Of a stretch of 64,000 bases of DNA, positions 1 through 9,650 are shown in pieces (the first letter of the stretch is position 1; every line of letters starts with the position of its first letter). Source of the DNA: Mucilaginibacter sp. (GTDB taxonomy: Bacteria > Bacteroidota > Bacteroidia > Sphingobacteriales > Sphingobacteriaceae). The notes beneath the pieces were generated by a model. The model saw nothing but the letters and a program-made list of their open reading frames with translations, was not told where the DNA came from and searched no databases. The stretch is taken from the NCBI GenBank assembly GCA_028287895.1, contig JAQBOV010000075.1:1-64000 (forward strand), written 5' to 3'. The position numbers and the translations under genes were made by a program.

Positions 1-144
1 GGTAAGCCTAATTTGTTTTCCTTCATTTTTACTGCATTTAAAGTTCTTAATTTTATCCGAAAGTTTCTCTTTCGGAGCCTTTAAATACAGCGAACGCGTT
101 ACTTACACAAAATTCATCACACTACCAACGATTTGTCATTTTGG

Positions 145-210
145 CTAATTCTTACCTGAATTGGCACGCCGTTTAACACTCCCCTTGTATTCCTCAATCA
201 ACGTTTTCAT
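145..210 (-). other. possible 21-codon leader or remnant ORF downstream of murF
   Basis: A short frame opens with ATG four bases after the murF stop and runs 21 codons to TAG. The peptide is basic (many Lys and Arg). It follows murF closely enough to be translationally coupled, but it is very short and I recognise no family. It could equally be chance or a degraded gene start. The rest of bases 1-144 shows only an 8-bp stem at 56-76 with a 5-base loop and no T-run. Confidence 0.15.
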
Positions 211-214
211 CACA

Positions 215-1573
215 CTAAAACAACCCTACCAACCGCTCTAAGGCCATACCGCGTGACCCTTTAATCAATACCGTAGCATTTTTTATAGGATTTGCTGTTA
301 GTCCAGCCATTGCTTCTTCTACAGCAGGATAGAATATTATTTTTTTGTCCATGCTCCATGGTCCATGGCCTATGGACTTTTCAGCATTATAAAACTCCCC
401 ACCAATAAAAATCCTTTCATCGACAGCTGTTTCCAGCGCTTTTTTAATTACAGCCTCATGCTCGGCGGCTGATTGCTGTCCCATTTCGAACATATCGCCC
501 AAAACCAATACTTTATAATCAGCCTTGATCCTGCCCAGGTTCTCAATAGCTGCAAACATACTGCTGGGGTTGGCATTATAATAATCGCAAATAAGCGTAT
601 TGGCTGCAGTTTGTGTTATCTGCGAGCGGTTGTTTTTTGGCTGATAGCCGGCTATGCCTGCATTGATCTGTTTCACACTTAATTTAAAATAGACGCCGAT
701 ACAGATAGCGGCAAGAATATTATCCAAATTGTAGGCTCCGGTTAATTGAGATTGGACCTGGTAACTTTCGCCCGTTGTATTATTCGTCCATTGCAGGGTC
801 AGGTAAGGCGAGTTTTCTATCAATTGTCCTGAGATCAGGTTAGCCGGATTATTATTTCCATACAGAACAATATTTTTCAAGCCCCTTGCCTGCTGCATTT
901 CCATTAGTACCTGATCGTCGCTATTGACAAAAACCACACCCCGTGCTCCCCCTTCAGGGGGCCGGGGGGTTAAATAGTAGTCATACAATTCCCCTTTCCC
1001 TTTCTTCACACCTTCAATTCCGCCAAAACCCTCGAGATGCGCTTTACCCACATTGGTGATCAGGCCATGTGTAGGCTGCGAAATACTGCACAGCAATTCT
1101 ATTTCTTTCTGATGATTAGCCCCCATCTCAATTACTGCCGCCTGATGGGTATCATCAATGGAAAGAACTGTTAAGGGCACGCCGATATGATTGTTCAGGT
1201 TACCCTGTGTGGCATACGTGTTAAAATGCTGCGATAAAACCGCGTTGATCAATTCCTTGGTGGTGGTTTTGCCGTTGGTTCCTGTCAGGCCAATAACCGG
1301 GATATTTAATTGCCTGCGATGATACCGTGCCAGATCCTGTAAGGTGCTTAATACATCATTAACCAAAATATATTGTTCACCTAAGCTGTAAGCCGGGTTA
1401 TCTATTACGGTATAAGCCGCACCTGCTGCAATAGCCTGCTGCGCAAAAGTATTCGCATCAAATTTGTCGCCCCTTAAAGCAAAAAAAATGCTGCCGGGCG
1501 CTATTTTGCGCGTATCCGTGCTGATATGCGGATGTTTTTGGTAAAGTCGGTATAGTTGTTCCGTGGTAGTCAT
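215..1573 (-). CDS. murF: MurF, UDP-N-acetylmuramoyl-tripeptide--D-alanyl-D-alanine ligase
   Basis: Adds D-Ala-D-Ala to the UDP-MurNAc-tripeptide in the cytoplasm, the last cytoplasmic step of peptidoglycan precursor synthesis. The 452-residue length is usual for the family. The N-terminal substrate-binding domain is followed by the ATP-binding P-loop GTNGKT at 98-103, the central ligase domain and a C-terminal domain that includes the conserved KGSRGMALE region near the end. The oddity is at residues 201-212 (bases 938-973), where a proline/glycine-rich stretch is encoded by a GC-rich palindrome that looks like an in-frame insertion into a loop. The ATG at 1573 is the natural start. Family assignment is secure. 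Confidence 0.96.
   Translation of the reverse strand: MTTTEQLYRLYQKHPHISTDTRKIAPGSIFFALRGDKFDANTFAQQAIAAGAAYTVIDNPAYSLGEQYILVNDVLSTLQDLARYHRRQLNIPVIGLTGTNGKTTTKELINAVLSQHFNTYATQGNLNNHIGVPLTVLSIDDTHQAAVIEMGANHQKEIELLCSISQPTHGLITNVGKAHLEGFGGIEGVKKGKGELYDYYLTPRPPEGGARGVVFVNSDDQVLMEMQQARGLKNIVLYGNNNPANLISGQLIENSPYLTLQWTNNTTGESYQVQSQLTGAYNLDNILAAICIGVYFKLSVKQINAGIAGYQPKNNRSQITQTAANTLICDYYNANPSSMFAAIENLGRIKADYKVLVLGDMFEMGQQSAAEHEAVIKKALETAVDERIFIGGEFYNAEKSIGHGPWSMDKKIIFYPAVEEAMAGLTANPIKNATVLIKGSRGMALERLVGLF
938..973. repeat. GC-rich palindromic element inside murF
   Basis: CCCCC-TTCA-GGGGG at 948-961 sits in a run of C and G that extends to 969. It is read in frame as a Pro/Gly/Arg-rich segment of MurF. 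It resembles the CCCTCCC...GGGAGGG hairpins found between genes elsewhere in this window (6587, 58164, 59946), so it may be a REP-like element that settled in a tolerant loop of the protein. Confidence 0.5.
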
Positions 1574-1704
1574 TATTTTTTGTCTGAGTCAGAATTTTTC
1601 ACACTGTTTAGTTTTCAATGGTGTTCGAGGAAGCTACGCCGTTTACAGAATTATAAAACTCTCAAAATGTTTCCTGGTTGCGTTTCAATTCTGTTAATTC
1701 TGGT

Positions 1705-3858
1705 TCAGACGGCTTTATTCATCCACCCAATCACCGCCCTGATTTCGCCATAGCTGTAATCATCTCCCAATACTTCTTTTAAAGGCGCTAATCTTTCGTG
1801 TCCATAGCTTTCAACGGCATCTTTTATAATCGGTATTTTTTCCTCCTTCACCAGTTCCGCTATATCTATTTCTCCTCTCTGGATAAAATAGCTTAAATGA
1901 TTTTCAATGGTCATTGGCGATAAGCCGCGTTCGGCAGCAATTTCAGCCACTTTTTTACCGGTTCTGAACAAAGTAAAAGTTTCAAGCCGTGTATCGGCAC
2001 CTCTGCCTGAAGTGGTTGTTCTGTCCGCCCTTTGTTTCCTTTCCCGTTTAGGCGACTTTTGTTTCATGCGCGACGACAGGCCATGTTTAGTCGCATAATT
2101 TTTAACCGGAATTAAAAACTCGCGGCCATAACGGGCCAGCTTTACATCCCCGAAACCTGATATCAGGCGCAATTCATCCAATGTTTGCGGCAGGTAAGTA
2201 GCCATTTCCATCAATGCAGCATCCGAAAGAATAATATAAGCCGGAACATTTTCATTTATGGCAATATCCCTGCGGGTCAATTTTAACTCATTCAGCAGCC
2301 CCGCTTCATAAGGGATCACTTCTGCTTGTTTTTCTTCTATTGTTTGAGAGGCGATCAATTCTACTTTTTGCAGCCCCTTTAATACCGCATCGCTTTTTGC
2401 AGTCAGTTTTAATACCGGGTAAGCATCATCGGTAACGGTCAGGTAACCCAGTGTAACAAGTTCCCGCAGATAGCCGTGCCAGTCGGCTTTGCTGATATCA
2501 GCACCTATACCATAGGTCTTTAATTGTTTATGCTCTTGTTTTATTTTTTCATTTTTTGATCCACGCAAAAAATCGATCACATAAGTGCTACCAAAACGTT
2601 CCTTTACCCTGGCAACTGCCGAAAGCGCTTTTTGGGCGATCAGCGTGGCATCAAATTTTTCATACTCGCTCAGGCAAATATCGCATGATCCGCAATTATC
2701 CGGAAAAGCCTCATCAAAATATTGCATCAGGTATTGCCTGCGGCAAGTTTGCAACTGGGAATATTTCACCATATCGTCCAGCTTTTTGAGCATGATGGCG
2801 CTTTGTTCCTCGTTGCCCTCTACCCGGGCAAAGCGCTGTAATTTGCTTGCATCCCCGTAAGAATATAATAACAGGGCATCCGATGGCAGCCCGTCGCGCC
2901 CGGCGCGCCCGGTTTCCTGGTAATAGCCTTCAATATTTTTTGGCAGGTCCACATGTACCACATACCGTACATTTGATTTGTTGATGCCCATCCCAAAGGC
3001 AATGGTAGCGACGATGATCTTTACCTCATCCCGTAAAAAAGCTTCCTGGTTACGCGCCTTATCGGCATTTTCCATACCGGCATGGTAGGCTTCGGCTGAA
3101 AAGCCTTCTTCTTTCAGATCGGCAGCTAACGCTTCTGTTGATTTACGCGACAGGCAATAAATAATGCCCGAATCCTCTTTTCTTTCCTCCAAAAACGCAA
3201 GCAGCTGGTTGAAGCTGTTTTTTTTGGGTAAAACCCGGTAAGTAATATTCGCCCGGTTAAAAGATGAAATAAACCCGGCCGGGTTATGCAGGTCTAATTT
3301 TTCGAGGATATCCTTTCGCGTCAGCTTATCGGCGGTCGCAGTTAGGGCGATAACCGGAATCTTTGGAAATTCGTTTTTTAATCCGGCCAGCATCAGGTAT
3401 TCAGGCCTGAAATCGTGACCCCAGTGCGAAATGCAATGTGCTTCATCAATAGCGATCAAGCAAACCGGCAGCGACTTTAGAAAATTAATAAGGTTGCTTC
3501 CCGATCCAAACAAGCGCTCCGGCGCCAGGTAAAGCAATTTTATCTGGTTGTTTTTAAGCTGATCGGTAATTCGCTGCTGCTCATTGGGCGATTGTGATGA
3601 GTTTAAAAAGGCTGCCGGTATGCCGTTCACGTTCAGGCTGTCAACCTGGTCCTTCATCAATGCTATCAATGGTGATATTACAATGGTAAGCCCGTTCATC
3701 AATACGGCCGGCAACTGGTAGCATAAGGATTTGCCTCCGCCTGTAGGCATCAGCGTTAAAACATCCTGTCCGTTTAAAACATGCTGAATGATGGCTTCCT
3801 GCTGATGCCTGAACTCATTATATCCAAAATATTTTTGCAGGGCCTGTATGGGTGTCAT
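1705..3858 (-). CDS. recQ: RecQ-family ATP-dependent DNA helicase
   Basis: 3'-5' DNA helicase for recombination and replication-fork repair. Counting from ATG at 3858 (717 residues), the protein has Walker A PTGGGKS at 38-44, a DEAH box at 138-141 followed by the RecQ aromatic-rich loop, a C-terminal helicase lobe with the GRAGRDG motif, a four-Cys zinc site (CRRQ then CGSCDIC), a winged-helix RQC region, an HRDC domain near 520-590 and a C-terminal helix-turn-helix domain. The frame is open five codons further to a TTG, but ATG before TPIQALQKYFG fits RecQ proteins better. It is a complete Bacteroidota-type RecQ with the HTH tail. Confidence 0.95.
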   Translation of the reverse strand: MTPIQALQKYFGYNEFRHQQEAIIQHVLNGQDVLTLMPTGGGKSLCYQLPAVLMNGLTIVISPLIALMKDQVDSLNVNGIPAAFLNSSQSPNEQQRITDQLKNNQIKLLYLAPERLFGSGSNLINFLKSLPVCLIAIDEAHCISHWGHDFRPEYLMLAGLKNEFPKIPVIALTATADKLTRKDILEKLDLHNPAGFISSFNRANITYRVLPKKNSFNQLLAFLEERKEDSGIIYCLSRKSTEALAADLKEEGFSAEAYHAGMENADKARNQEAFLRDEVKIIVATIAFGMGINKSNVRYVVHVDLPKNIEGYYQETGRAGRDGLPSDALLLYSYGDASKLQRFARVEGNEEQSAIMLKKLDDMVKYSQLQTCRRQYLMQYFDEAFPDNCGSCDICLSEYEKFDATLIAQKALSAVARVKERFGSTYVIDFLRGSKNEKIKQEHKQLKTYGIGADISKADWHGYLRELVTLGYLTVTDDAYPVLKLTAKSDAVLKGLQKVELIASQTIEEKQAEVIPYEAGLLNELKLTRRDIAINENVPAYIILSDAALMEMATYLPQTLDELRLISGFGDVKLARYGREFLIPVKNYATKHGLSSRMKQKSPKRERKQRADRTTTSGRGADTRLETFTLFRTGKKVAEIAAERGLSPMTIENHLSYFIQRGEIDIAELVKEEKIPIIKDAVESYGHERLAPLKEVLGDDYSYGEIRAVIGWMNKAV

Positions 3859-4053
3859 AGTTTTGATATGCAAATGTGCAGATTTAATGTGAAAAGCTTT
3901 GTCCTGTTAAGGCCGTGCTGATATAATTAGTACAGTTTAAATTATGAATGGTAGTCCGATTATGCTTAAAATTTCAAATCCGCTATGGCGTTAACCAATC
4001 CGGATCAACAATTACCGCATTCAAAATATTATTTTTAGCTTAGCTATCTCAAT

Positions 4054-6576
4054 ATGTTAAAAAAGATCTCTTTATCATTGCTTTATCTGAGCTTTGCCTG
4101 TACCGGCTTTGCACAGCAGCTGCAATCACCGTCTCAATTTTTAGGGTATAAACTAGGTTCGCAGTTTACTTCTCATTTCCGCATCATAGAATATTTTAAA
4201 TATGTAGCCCTTAATTCTAAAAATGTAAAATTACTTCAATACGGCACAACTAATGAAGGCCGCCCGCTGATAGCAATGTTTATCGCATCAGACGAAAATA
4301 TAGGCCGCCTGGAAGCGATCAGGCAGCATAACCTCGCCCTTGCCGGGCTTGGAGGCGATGGCCCTGCTAAAACTGCTGCTTCAACTACACCGGTTATAGT
4401 TTGGTTAAGCTACAATGTGCATGGCAATGAGCCGAGCTCAAGTGAGGCATCCATGGAGGCGCTTTTCGAAATGGCAAATACCGCCGATACCCGCACACAA
4501 CCCTGGTTAAACAATACGGTAGTAGTGATTGATCCTTGTCTTAATCCCGATGGGCGCGAGCGGTATATTAACTATTATAATTCTGTAAAAGGTGCTGTGC
4601 CCGATGCCGACCCTTCCTCGCGTGAGCATTCGGAGCCATGGCCGGGCGGAAGGGTGAACCACTATTACTTTGACCTTAACCGCGACTGGGCCTGGCAAAC
4701 ACAAAAAGAAACCCGGGGCCGCGTAGCTTTATTTAACCAGTGGCTGCCACAGGTACATGTTGATTTCCATGAACAGGGTTATAATTCGCCTTATTATTTC
4801 GCCCCGGCTGCCGAGCCTTTTCACAGGGATATTACGGCCTGGCAGCGGGAATTTCAGACTATTATCGGTAAAAACAACGCCAAATATTTTGATCAGAACG
4901 GCTGGATGTATTTTACAAAGGAAGAATTTGACCTGCTTTACCCCTCTTATGGTGATACTTATCCTATTTACAACGGTTCGATCGGGATGACCTATGAGCA
5001 AGGTGGTATAGGCGCGGGTTTAGCCATAACCACAAGAAACGGGGATACTTTAACCCTGGCCGACCGTATCTCGCACCACCTTTCCAACAGCCTGAGCACC
5101 GTTGAGGCGGCTTCCGCCAACGCGGCAAAGGCGCTTAATGAGTTTAAAAAGTATTTTGAAGACAGCCGCATGAACCCCCCTGGCGAATACAAAACTTATG
5201 TTATCAAAAATGATAACCAGGATAAGATCGATATGCTGGCTGAATTACTTCACAGAAATGGTATTGTGTATGGATTTGGTGCAACAGGGGCTACTACCGG
5301 CTATAATTATATTACCGGTAAGATGGAGCAATTTACCATCAGCTCCCGCGATCTGGTGATCAATGCTTATCAGTCTAAATCGGTATTGCTGAATGTATTG
5401 CTTGAGCCAAAAACCCTGGTAGCTGACTCTAATACCTATGATATTACTGCCTGGTCATTACCTTATGCTTACGGGTTAAAAACCTATGGATTGAAGGCGT
5501 CAATAAAACCGGCCGCTGAAAAAATAGCCGGGGAGGCATTATCACCGCCCCGCCCGTCGGCAAGTAAAACGCACGTGTATGCCTACGTGTCGCCATGGAG
5601 GTCAGTGACTGATGTTAAATTTTTAGCAGCATTACTCAAAAAAGGGATTAAGGTACGTTATACACAGGCTCCTTTCGAGGCCGGCGGAAAGAAATTTGCT
5701 CCCGGTTCGCTTATCATAACCAAGTCAGGTAATAACGGGGAAGAGTTTGATAGCCTCGTACTTCGGGCCGCCGCAGACTGCAATGTTGAGCTCGCAACTT
5801 TAAGTTCCGGGTTTGTGGATAAGGGTGCTGACATAGGGTCGAGTCTGATCAAATTCATCCATCCGCCAAAAGTACTGCTGGTCACAGGTGAAGGATCTTC
5901 CGCCGAAGCGATGGGTGAGATCTGGCATTTTTTTGAACAGCAGATCGTTTACCCGGTTACCCTGGTGAGGTATCGTGATTTTGATCGTATCCGGTTAAAT
6001 GATTTCGATGTAGCGATCTTCCCTAATGGTTATTATGAGGAGCTGCCTGCCGAAAAATTGCAAAATTGGGTGCATGATGGCGGCAAGCTGATCGCTATGG
6101 AAAATACAGTGTCCCTATTGGTGGATAAAAAAGGCTTTTCTATAAAGAATCTTCCTGCCGACAAGAAAGATACAACAACTAAAAATAATCCCGAGCTCAT
6201 AAAATTATATGCAGACCGTGACCATGAGGCAATCAGATCAAATGTACCCGGTGCAATTTATAAGGTAGATATGGATAATACGCACCCGCTTGGATTTGGC
6301 CTCGACAAATATTATTACTCACTAAAATTAAGCGACGCATTATACAGTTACTTAGGGGACGACGGATGGAATGTGGGCACCGTTAAAAAGAATGCCTATG
6401 TAGAAGGTTTTGTGGGCCAGAAAGCAAAAGAAAAGATCAAAGACGGACTTTTGTTTGGTGTGCAATCCCTTGGCCACGGCTCGGTAGTTTATATGGTTGA
6501 TGATCCGCTGTTCCGCAGTTTCTGGGAAAATGGCAAACTGCTGTTCAGCAACGCAGTATTTATGGTGGGTCAATAG
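4054..6576 (+). CDS. secreted M14-family zinc carboxypeptidase
   Basis: Predicted exported metallopeptidase of 840 residues that removes C-terminal residues or processes cell-wall peptides outside the cytoplasm. It starts with a signal peptide of about 20 residues. The peptidase M14 fold covers roughly 40-350. Zinc ligands are H123 and E126 (in HGNE) and H239 (in DFHEQG), and E315 (TYEQGG) is the likely catalytic acid. The remaining ~500 residues form a long C-terminal extension with a glutamine-amidotransferase-like region, as seen in the large Bacteroidota M14 proteins. It is a single gene, convergent with the next one and separated by two hairpins. The substrate cannot be told from sequence. 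Confidence 0.9.
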   Translation: MLKKISLSLLYLSFACTGFAQQLQSPSQFLGYKLGSQFTSHFRIIEYFKYVALNSKNVKLLQYGTTNEGRPLIAMFIASDENIGRLEAIRQHNLALAGLGGDGPAKTAASTTPVIVWLSYNVHGNEPSSSEASMEALFEMANTADTRTQPWLNNTVVVIDPCLNPDGRERYINYYNSVKGAVPDADPSSREHSEPWPGGRVNHYYFDLNRDWAWQTQKETRGRVALFNQWLPQVHVDFHEQGYNSPYYFAPAAEPFHRDITAWQREFQTIIGKNNAKYFDQNGWMYFTKEEFDLLYPSYGDTYPIYNGSIGMTYEQGGIGAGLAITTRNGDTLTLADRISHHLSNSLSTVEAASANAAKALNEFKKYFEDSRMNPPGEYKTYVIKNDNQDKIDMLAELLHRNGIVYGFGATGATTGYNYITGKMEQFTISSRDLVINAYQSKSVLLNVLLEPKTLVADSNTYDITAWSLPYAYGLKTYGLKASIKPAAEKIAGEALSPPRPSASKTHVYAYVSPWRSVTDVKFLAALLKKGIKVRYTQAPFEAGGKKFAPGSLIITKSGNNGEEFDSLVLRAAADCNVELATLSSGFVDKGADIGSSLIKFIHPPKVLLVTGEGSSAEAMGEIWHFFEQQIVYPVTLVRYRDFDRIRLNDFDVAIFPNGYYEELPAEKLQNWVHDGGKLIAMENTVSLLVDKKGFSIKNLPADKKDTTTKNNPELIKLYADRDHEAIRSNVPGAIYKVDMDNTHPLGFGLDKYYYSLKLSDALYSYLGDDGWNVGTVKKNAYVEGFVGQKAKEKIKDGLLFGVQSLGHGSVVYMVDDPLFRSFWENGKLLFSNAVFMVGQ

Positions 6577-6586
6577 GCGCCACCAA

Positions 6587-6611
6587 CCCTCCCGGCAAGG
6601 GAGGGCTTTTT
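6587..6611 (+). terminator. CCCTCCC/GGGAGGG hairpin with T-run
   Basis: A 7-bp GC-rich stem with the five-base loop ggcaa is followed by CTTTTT, 11 bases after the M14 gene stop. It is a plausible intrinsic terminator for that gene. The same stem recurs at 58164 and 59946, so it also belongs to a repeated hairpin family. Confidence 0.6.
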
Positions 6612-6640
6612 GATGGTCATATATTTTTTGAACTTTTTAA

Positions 6641-6662
6641 AGTCTCCGCAACCGCGGAGACT
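6641..6662 (-). terminator. 9-bp hairpin downstream of the barrel-protein gene
   Basis: AGTCTCCGC and GCGGAGACT form a perfect 9-bp stem with a four-base loop. Read leftward it is followed by TTAAAAAG, and it lies just after the stop of the leftward outer-membrane gene. It is probably that gene's terminator. Confidence 0.55.
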
Positions 6663-6671
6663 TACCGCGGG

Positions 6672-9125
6672 CTAATTGTTTCCTTTCACTCTCCCTTTTT
6701 CATCATCGGCGCCCGTTTTGTGTTCACGGACATGTATTTTGTTGCTTCCAAAATTATAAGTGAAAGTCAGGCGGGCTATCCGGGTCTCCCGCTTTTGCCT
6801 TATATCCAGATTGATGCTTTGGTAATTGGTGGTGACATCGTTTCTGCGCATATTAAATATATCGCTAACTGAAAACTTTATGTTGGCTTTTTTATTGGCA
6901 AATGAATGGCTCAGGCCGGCATCCGCACTATATTGAGGTTTTACATAGAAAAGCCCGTAAGTTAATGCCGATTGATAATTCCCCGTTAGTTCGGCTTTAT
7001 ATCCCTTAAAAGGTATGAACGTTTGGGTGGTTTTGATTTGATAAGCGGCCTGTCCTTTGTTCAAATTTCCGCCTTCTAAGCCATTAGATATAAAACCAAG
7101 ATAAAAACCGGTTAGGTTTACATTGCCTTCCCACCACTTGGCAATGGTGTAAGGCGAGTAAACATTGACATTATAGCTATTTTGTATTTGCAAATTCTGC
7201 TGTGTTACAAATGCAACTTTTGTTTCAGGATCGGTTCCGGGTATTTCGGTTATAACATCGGTGGTGCGGCTGTAGCCAAGCGTTACGTTAAGGCTTTTAT
7301 TATAGGTATAGCTCAGCTCCAGGTTATTAGTATACTGAGGTTTTAGATAGGGGTTCCCTTTCTGGTAAGTATAAGGGTCCAAATGATAAACAAAAGGGTT
7401 TAAAGCATCATAACCAGGGCGGTCAATGCGGCGGCTGTACGAAAAGCTGATCTCGTTTTTATCATTAATAGTATGATTAATGAATAAACTTGGGAAAACA
7501 TTAAGATAATGCCTGGATACCGCCTGGATTACATTCGAAGAGTCTCCCGTTGCTGTTGAGCTGGTATACTCCGCGCGCAGCCCGGCCTGCACTGATGTGT
7601 TTTTGTACTGCTTTGCTAAATTTAAATAACCTGCATCAATCTTTTCATCATAAACAAAATGATTGGCGCTTATAAATGAACCCCCTTGAACCAATGACTG
7701 CTGCAGATCATTGTCTGTCTTTACATCGCTGTATTTTACTCCGGTTTCTAGTTTTACTGATTTACTGATGGGGTAGGTGTAATCCGCCTTTGCGGTATGG
7801 ATGTCAATAACTGAGGGGGTCAAATTTCCCAAAAAAGCCTGGGGATGCTGTATGCTTCCATCAGCCAAAAAGAAATCAGTAGCGTATGATGCGTTTGAAT
7901 TGTTTTTAAATTTTGAATAATCCAGGTCGATATTTAACTGCTGACCCATGGTGTCGATTTTAAACTGATCGTTTAAATTGGCGGCGATGTTATTATAAGT
8001 TTGATTAATAGCCGAAAGCGTGCGCAGCGACGAATCGATCTGCGTGAAATTGGGGCCTATGTTTGTACTGTTATCGTTGTTGTCGACTTCGCTGTTAAAA
8101 TAGCCGCTGACCAAAAATCCAATGGTGTTTTTGCCCGAAATATCGTAATCGGCCCCTATGCGGTAACTGTTGTTATGATTGACCTGCGGCAAGGCGCTAT
8201 ACTGGTTAAAATAAGTGGCATTGCCGGTGTTATCAGTAACTATACGTTTTATTCCAATATCCTGGAAGCGTTTATTGTCATTGTGGCTAAAGGTTCCAAA
8301 AACATTCAGGTTGCCTTCCTTATGGTTTAAGGACAGGGTTTGGTTGTCTTTCCAATATTTACCATAACCTGCGCCTATGGTAACGCTGCCATTAGTTCCG
8401 GTTTGCTTGTTCTTTTTTAGCTTGATATTAATGATACCCGAATTACCTGAAGCATCATACTTGGCCGAAGGATTGGTAATAATTTCTATTGATTGGATAG
8501 TCGTCCCGTCAGTTGAGCGCAGAAGCGTCGCCAGTTGTGCTGATGTTAAATAGGTCAGTTTATCATTGATCATCACCGTAACGCCCTGTTTGCCTTTCAG
8601 GCTGATGTTGTCATCTTTGTCAATGGTTACCCCGGGTGCTCTTTCCAGTATTTCCAAGGCACTGTTTCCTGCGGCCAAAACGCTGTTTTCAACATTCATC
8701 ACCGTGCGGTCGAGCTTGCGTTCAATCAGCGGTTTTGCAGCAGTAATGCTTACCGCACTTAAGCTATGGGTATTGGGCTGCATTTTTAGCCTGGGTACAA
8801 TGATATTTGATGAATTATCCCCTACTGTAATTGGCTGGCTTAGGGCTTTCTCGTATCCGACGGTGCTGGCTTTAATAAGGTACCGCCCGGTTTTAATATG
8901 ATTAAAGGTATATTTTCCTTCTTCGTTGCTGATTGCCCCTTTTACTATGGAGGAATCCTGTGCATTGATCAAACTGGCTGTAGCATACATCATCGGTTTG
9001 CCCTGCTCGTCCTGCAATGATCCGGAAAGGCTGGCTGATTGCCGGGGTGTTTGGGCAAATGCAGTAATTGTTGCTGCCATAATGAGTAAAAGCGTATTAT
9101 ATATGTTATGTAGCGTTGATTTCAT
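6672..9125 (-). CDS. outer-membrane beta-barrel protein, TonB-receptor-like
   Basis: An 817-residue outer-membrane protein. It has a signal peptide of about 24 residues, a carboxypeptidase-D-like regulatory beta-sandwich at about 30-115, a TonB-dependent-receptor plug at about 130-235 and a C-terminal barrel with many alternating aromatic strands, ending in an amphipathic strand plus a short charged tail. This matches the OMP_b-brl_3 type of Bacteroidota, which resembles TonB-dependent transporters but lacks a SusD partner. The cargo is unknown. It is a single leftward gene, convergent with the M14 peptidase. The 300-base upstream stretch holds no other gene. Confidence 0.88.
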   Translation of the reverse strand: MKSTLHNIYNTLLLIMAATITAFAQTPRQSASLSGSLQDEQGKPMMYATASLINAQDSSIVKGAISNEEGKYTFNHIKTGRYLIKASTVGYEKALSQPITVGDNSSNIIVPRLKMQPNTHSLSAVSITAAKPLIERKLDRTVMNVENSVLAAGNSALEILERAPGVTIDKDDNISLKGKQGVTVMINDKLTYLTSAQLATLLRSTDGTTIQSIEIITNPSAKYDASGNSGIINIKLKKNKQTGTNGSVTIGAGYGKYWKDNQTLSLNHKEGNLNVFGTFSHNDNKRFQDIGIKRIVTDNTGNATYFNQYSALPQVNHNNSYRIGADYDISGKNTIGFLVSGYFNSEVDNNDNSTNIGPNFTQIDSSLRTLSAINQTYNNIAANLNDQFKIDTMGQQLNIDLDYSKFKNNSNASYATDFFLADGSIQHPQAFLGNLTPSVIDIHTAKADYTYPISKSVKLETGVKYSDVKTDNDLQQSLVQGGSFISANHFVYDEKIDAGYLNLAKQYKNTSVQAGLRAEYTSSTATGDSSNVIQAVSRHYLNVFPSLFINHTINDKNEISFSYSRRIDRPGYDALNPFVYHLDPYTYQKGNPYLKPQYTNNLELSYTYNKSLNVTLGYSRTTDVITEIPGTDPETKVAFVTQQNLQIQNSYNVNVYSPYTIAKWWEGNVNLTGFYLGFISNGLEGGNLNKGQAAYQIKTTQTFIPFKGYKAELTGNYQSALTYGLFYVKPQYSADAGLSHSFANKKANIKFSVSDIFNMRRNDVTTNYQSINLDIRQKRETRIARLTFTYNFGSNKIHVREHKTGADDEKGRVKGNN

Positions 9126-9425
9126 AGTTATTGTTGTTTCTGATCAAATTCAGGCAAAAGAATGCCCTTAAAGAGATTTTCCTCTTTTTTCATTTTTGTT
9201 AAATAAATGTTTTGGATTACCGGTTATCTAACCGTAGCATGGCAGGTAACAGGAAGTTAAAAATGTATGCTCATGGACGTTATCAATTTATATTTTTCGA
9301 TTGTTAAGGCAATACCTTTCCCATTAAAGCGTGTTCCTCTTTTTTTGGATAAATGTCAAATAATGTGCTTTCGGGTATATGTATTATTTTTATATAAGAT
9401 GCAGGAAACCTGTATAAGGTTACAA
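9126..9425. other. intergenic region upstream of the barrel-protein gene
   Basis: This non-coding stretch is AT-rich. On the minus strand a TGAATTTG sequence (one mismatch to the Bacteroidota TAnnTTTG box) lies about 25 bases before the barrel-protein start. I see no RNA gene or repeat in it. Confidence 0.4.
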
Positions 9426-9650
9426 TTAATTTAAACTTTTTAACGCGGGCAGTATATTGGCAATAACATCCTTAAAAAAGGAGAAGCCATTTTCATCCAG
9501 TTTGTTTTGCAAACTTTTTTTAACCGGCCGGATTTTTGTCAGACAGCAGTGCGTTTTACTGCTGTTACCTGCAGTATTGGCAGCATTGAAGTAAAAAAAT
9601 AACATAAGCCCGCAAATCAGCAGCAGGCTTATGTATCTGATCAGTCTCAT
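9426..9650 (-). CDS. small single-span membrane protein
   Basis: A 74-residue protein with a hydrophobic segment at about 6-24, followed by a basic region with two adjacent Cys and a C-terminal helix. Its ATG overlaps the TGA of the PspC gene by four bases (ATGA), so it is probably translated with that gene as the third member of the padR-pspC operon. It could be a lipoprotein-like or inner-membrane anchored peptide. I recognise no family. The overlap is the main reason to think it is real. Confidence 0.55.
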   Translation of the reverse strand: MRLIRYISLLLICGLMLFFYFNAANTAGNSSKTHCCLTKIRPVKKSLQNKLDENGFSFFKDVIANILPALKSLN

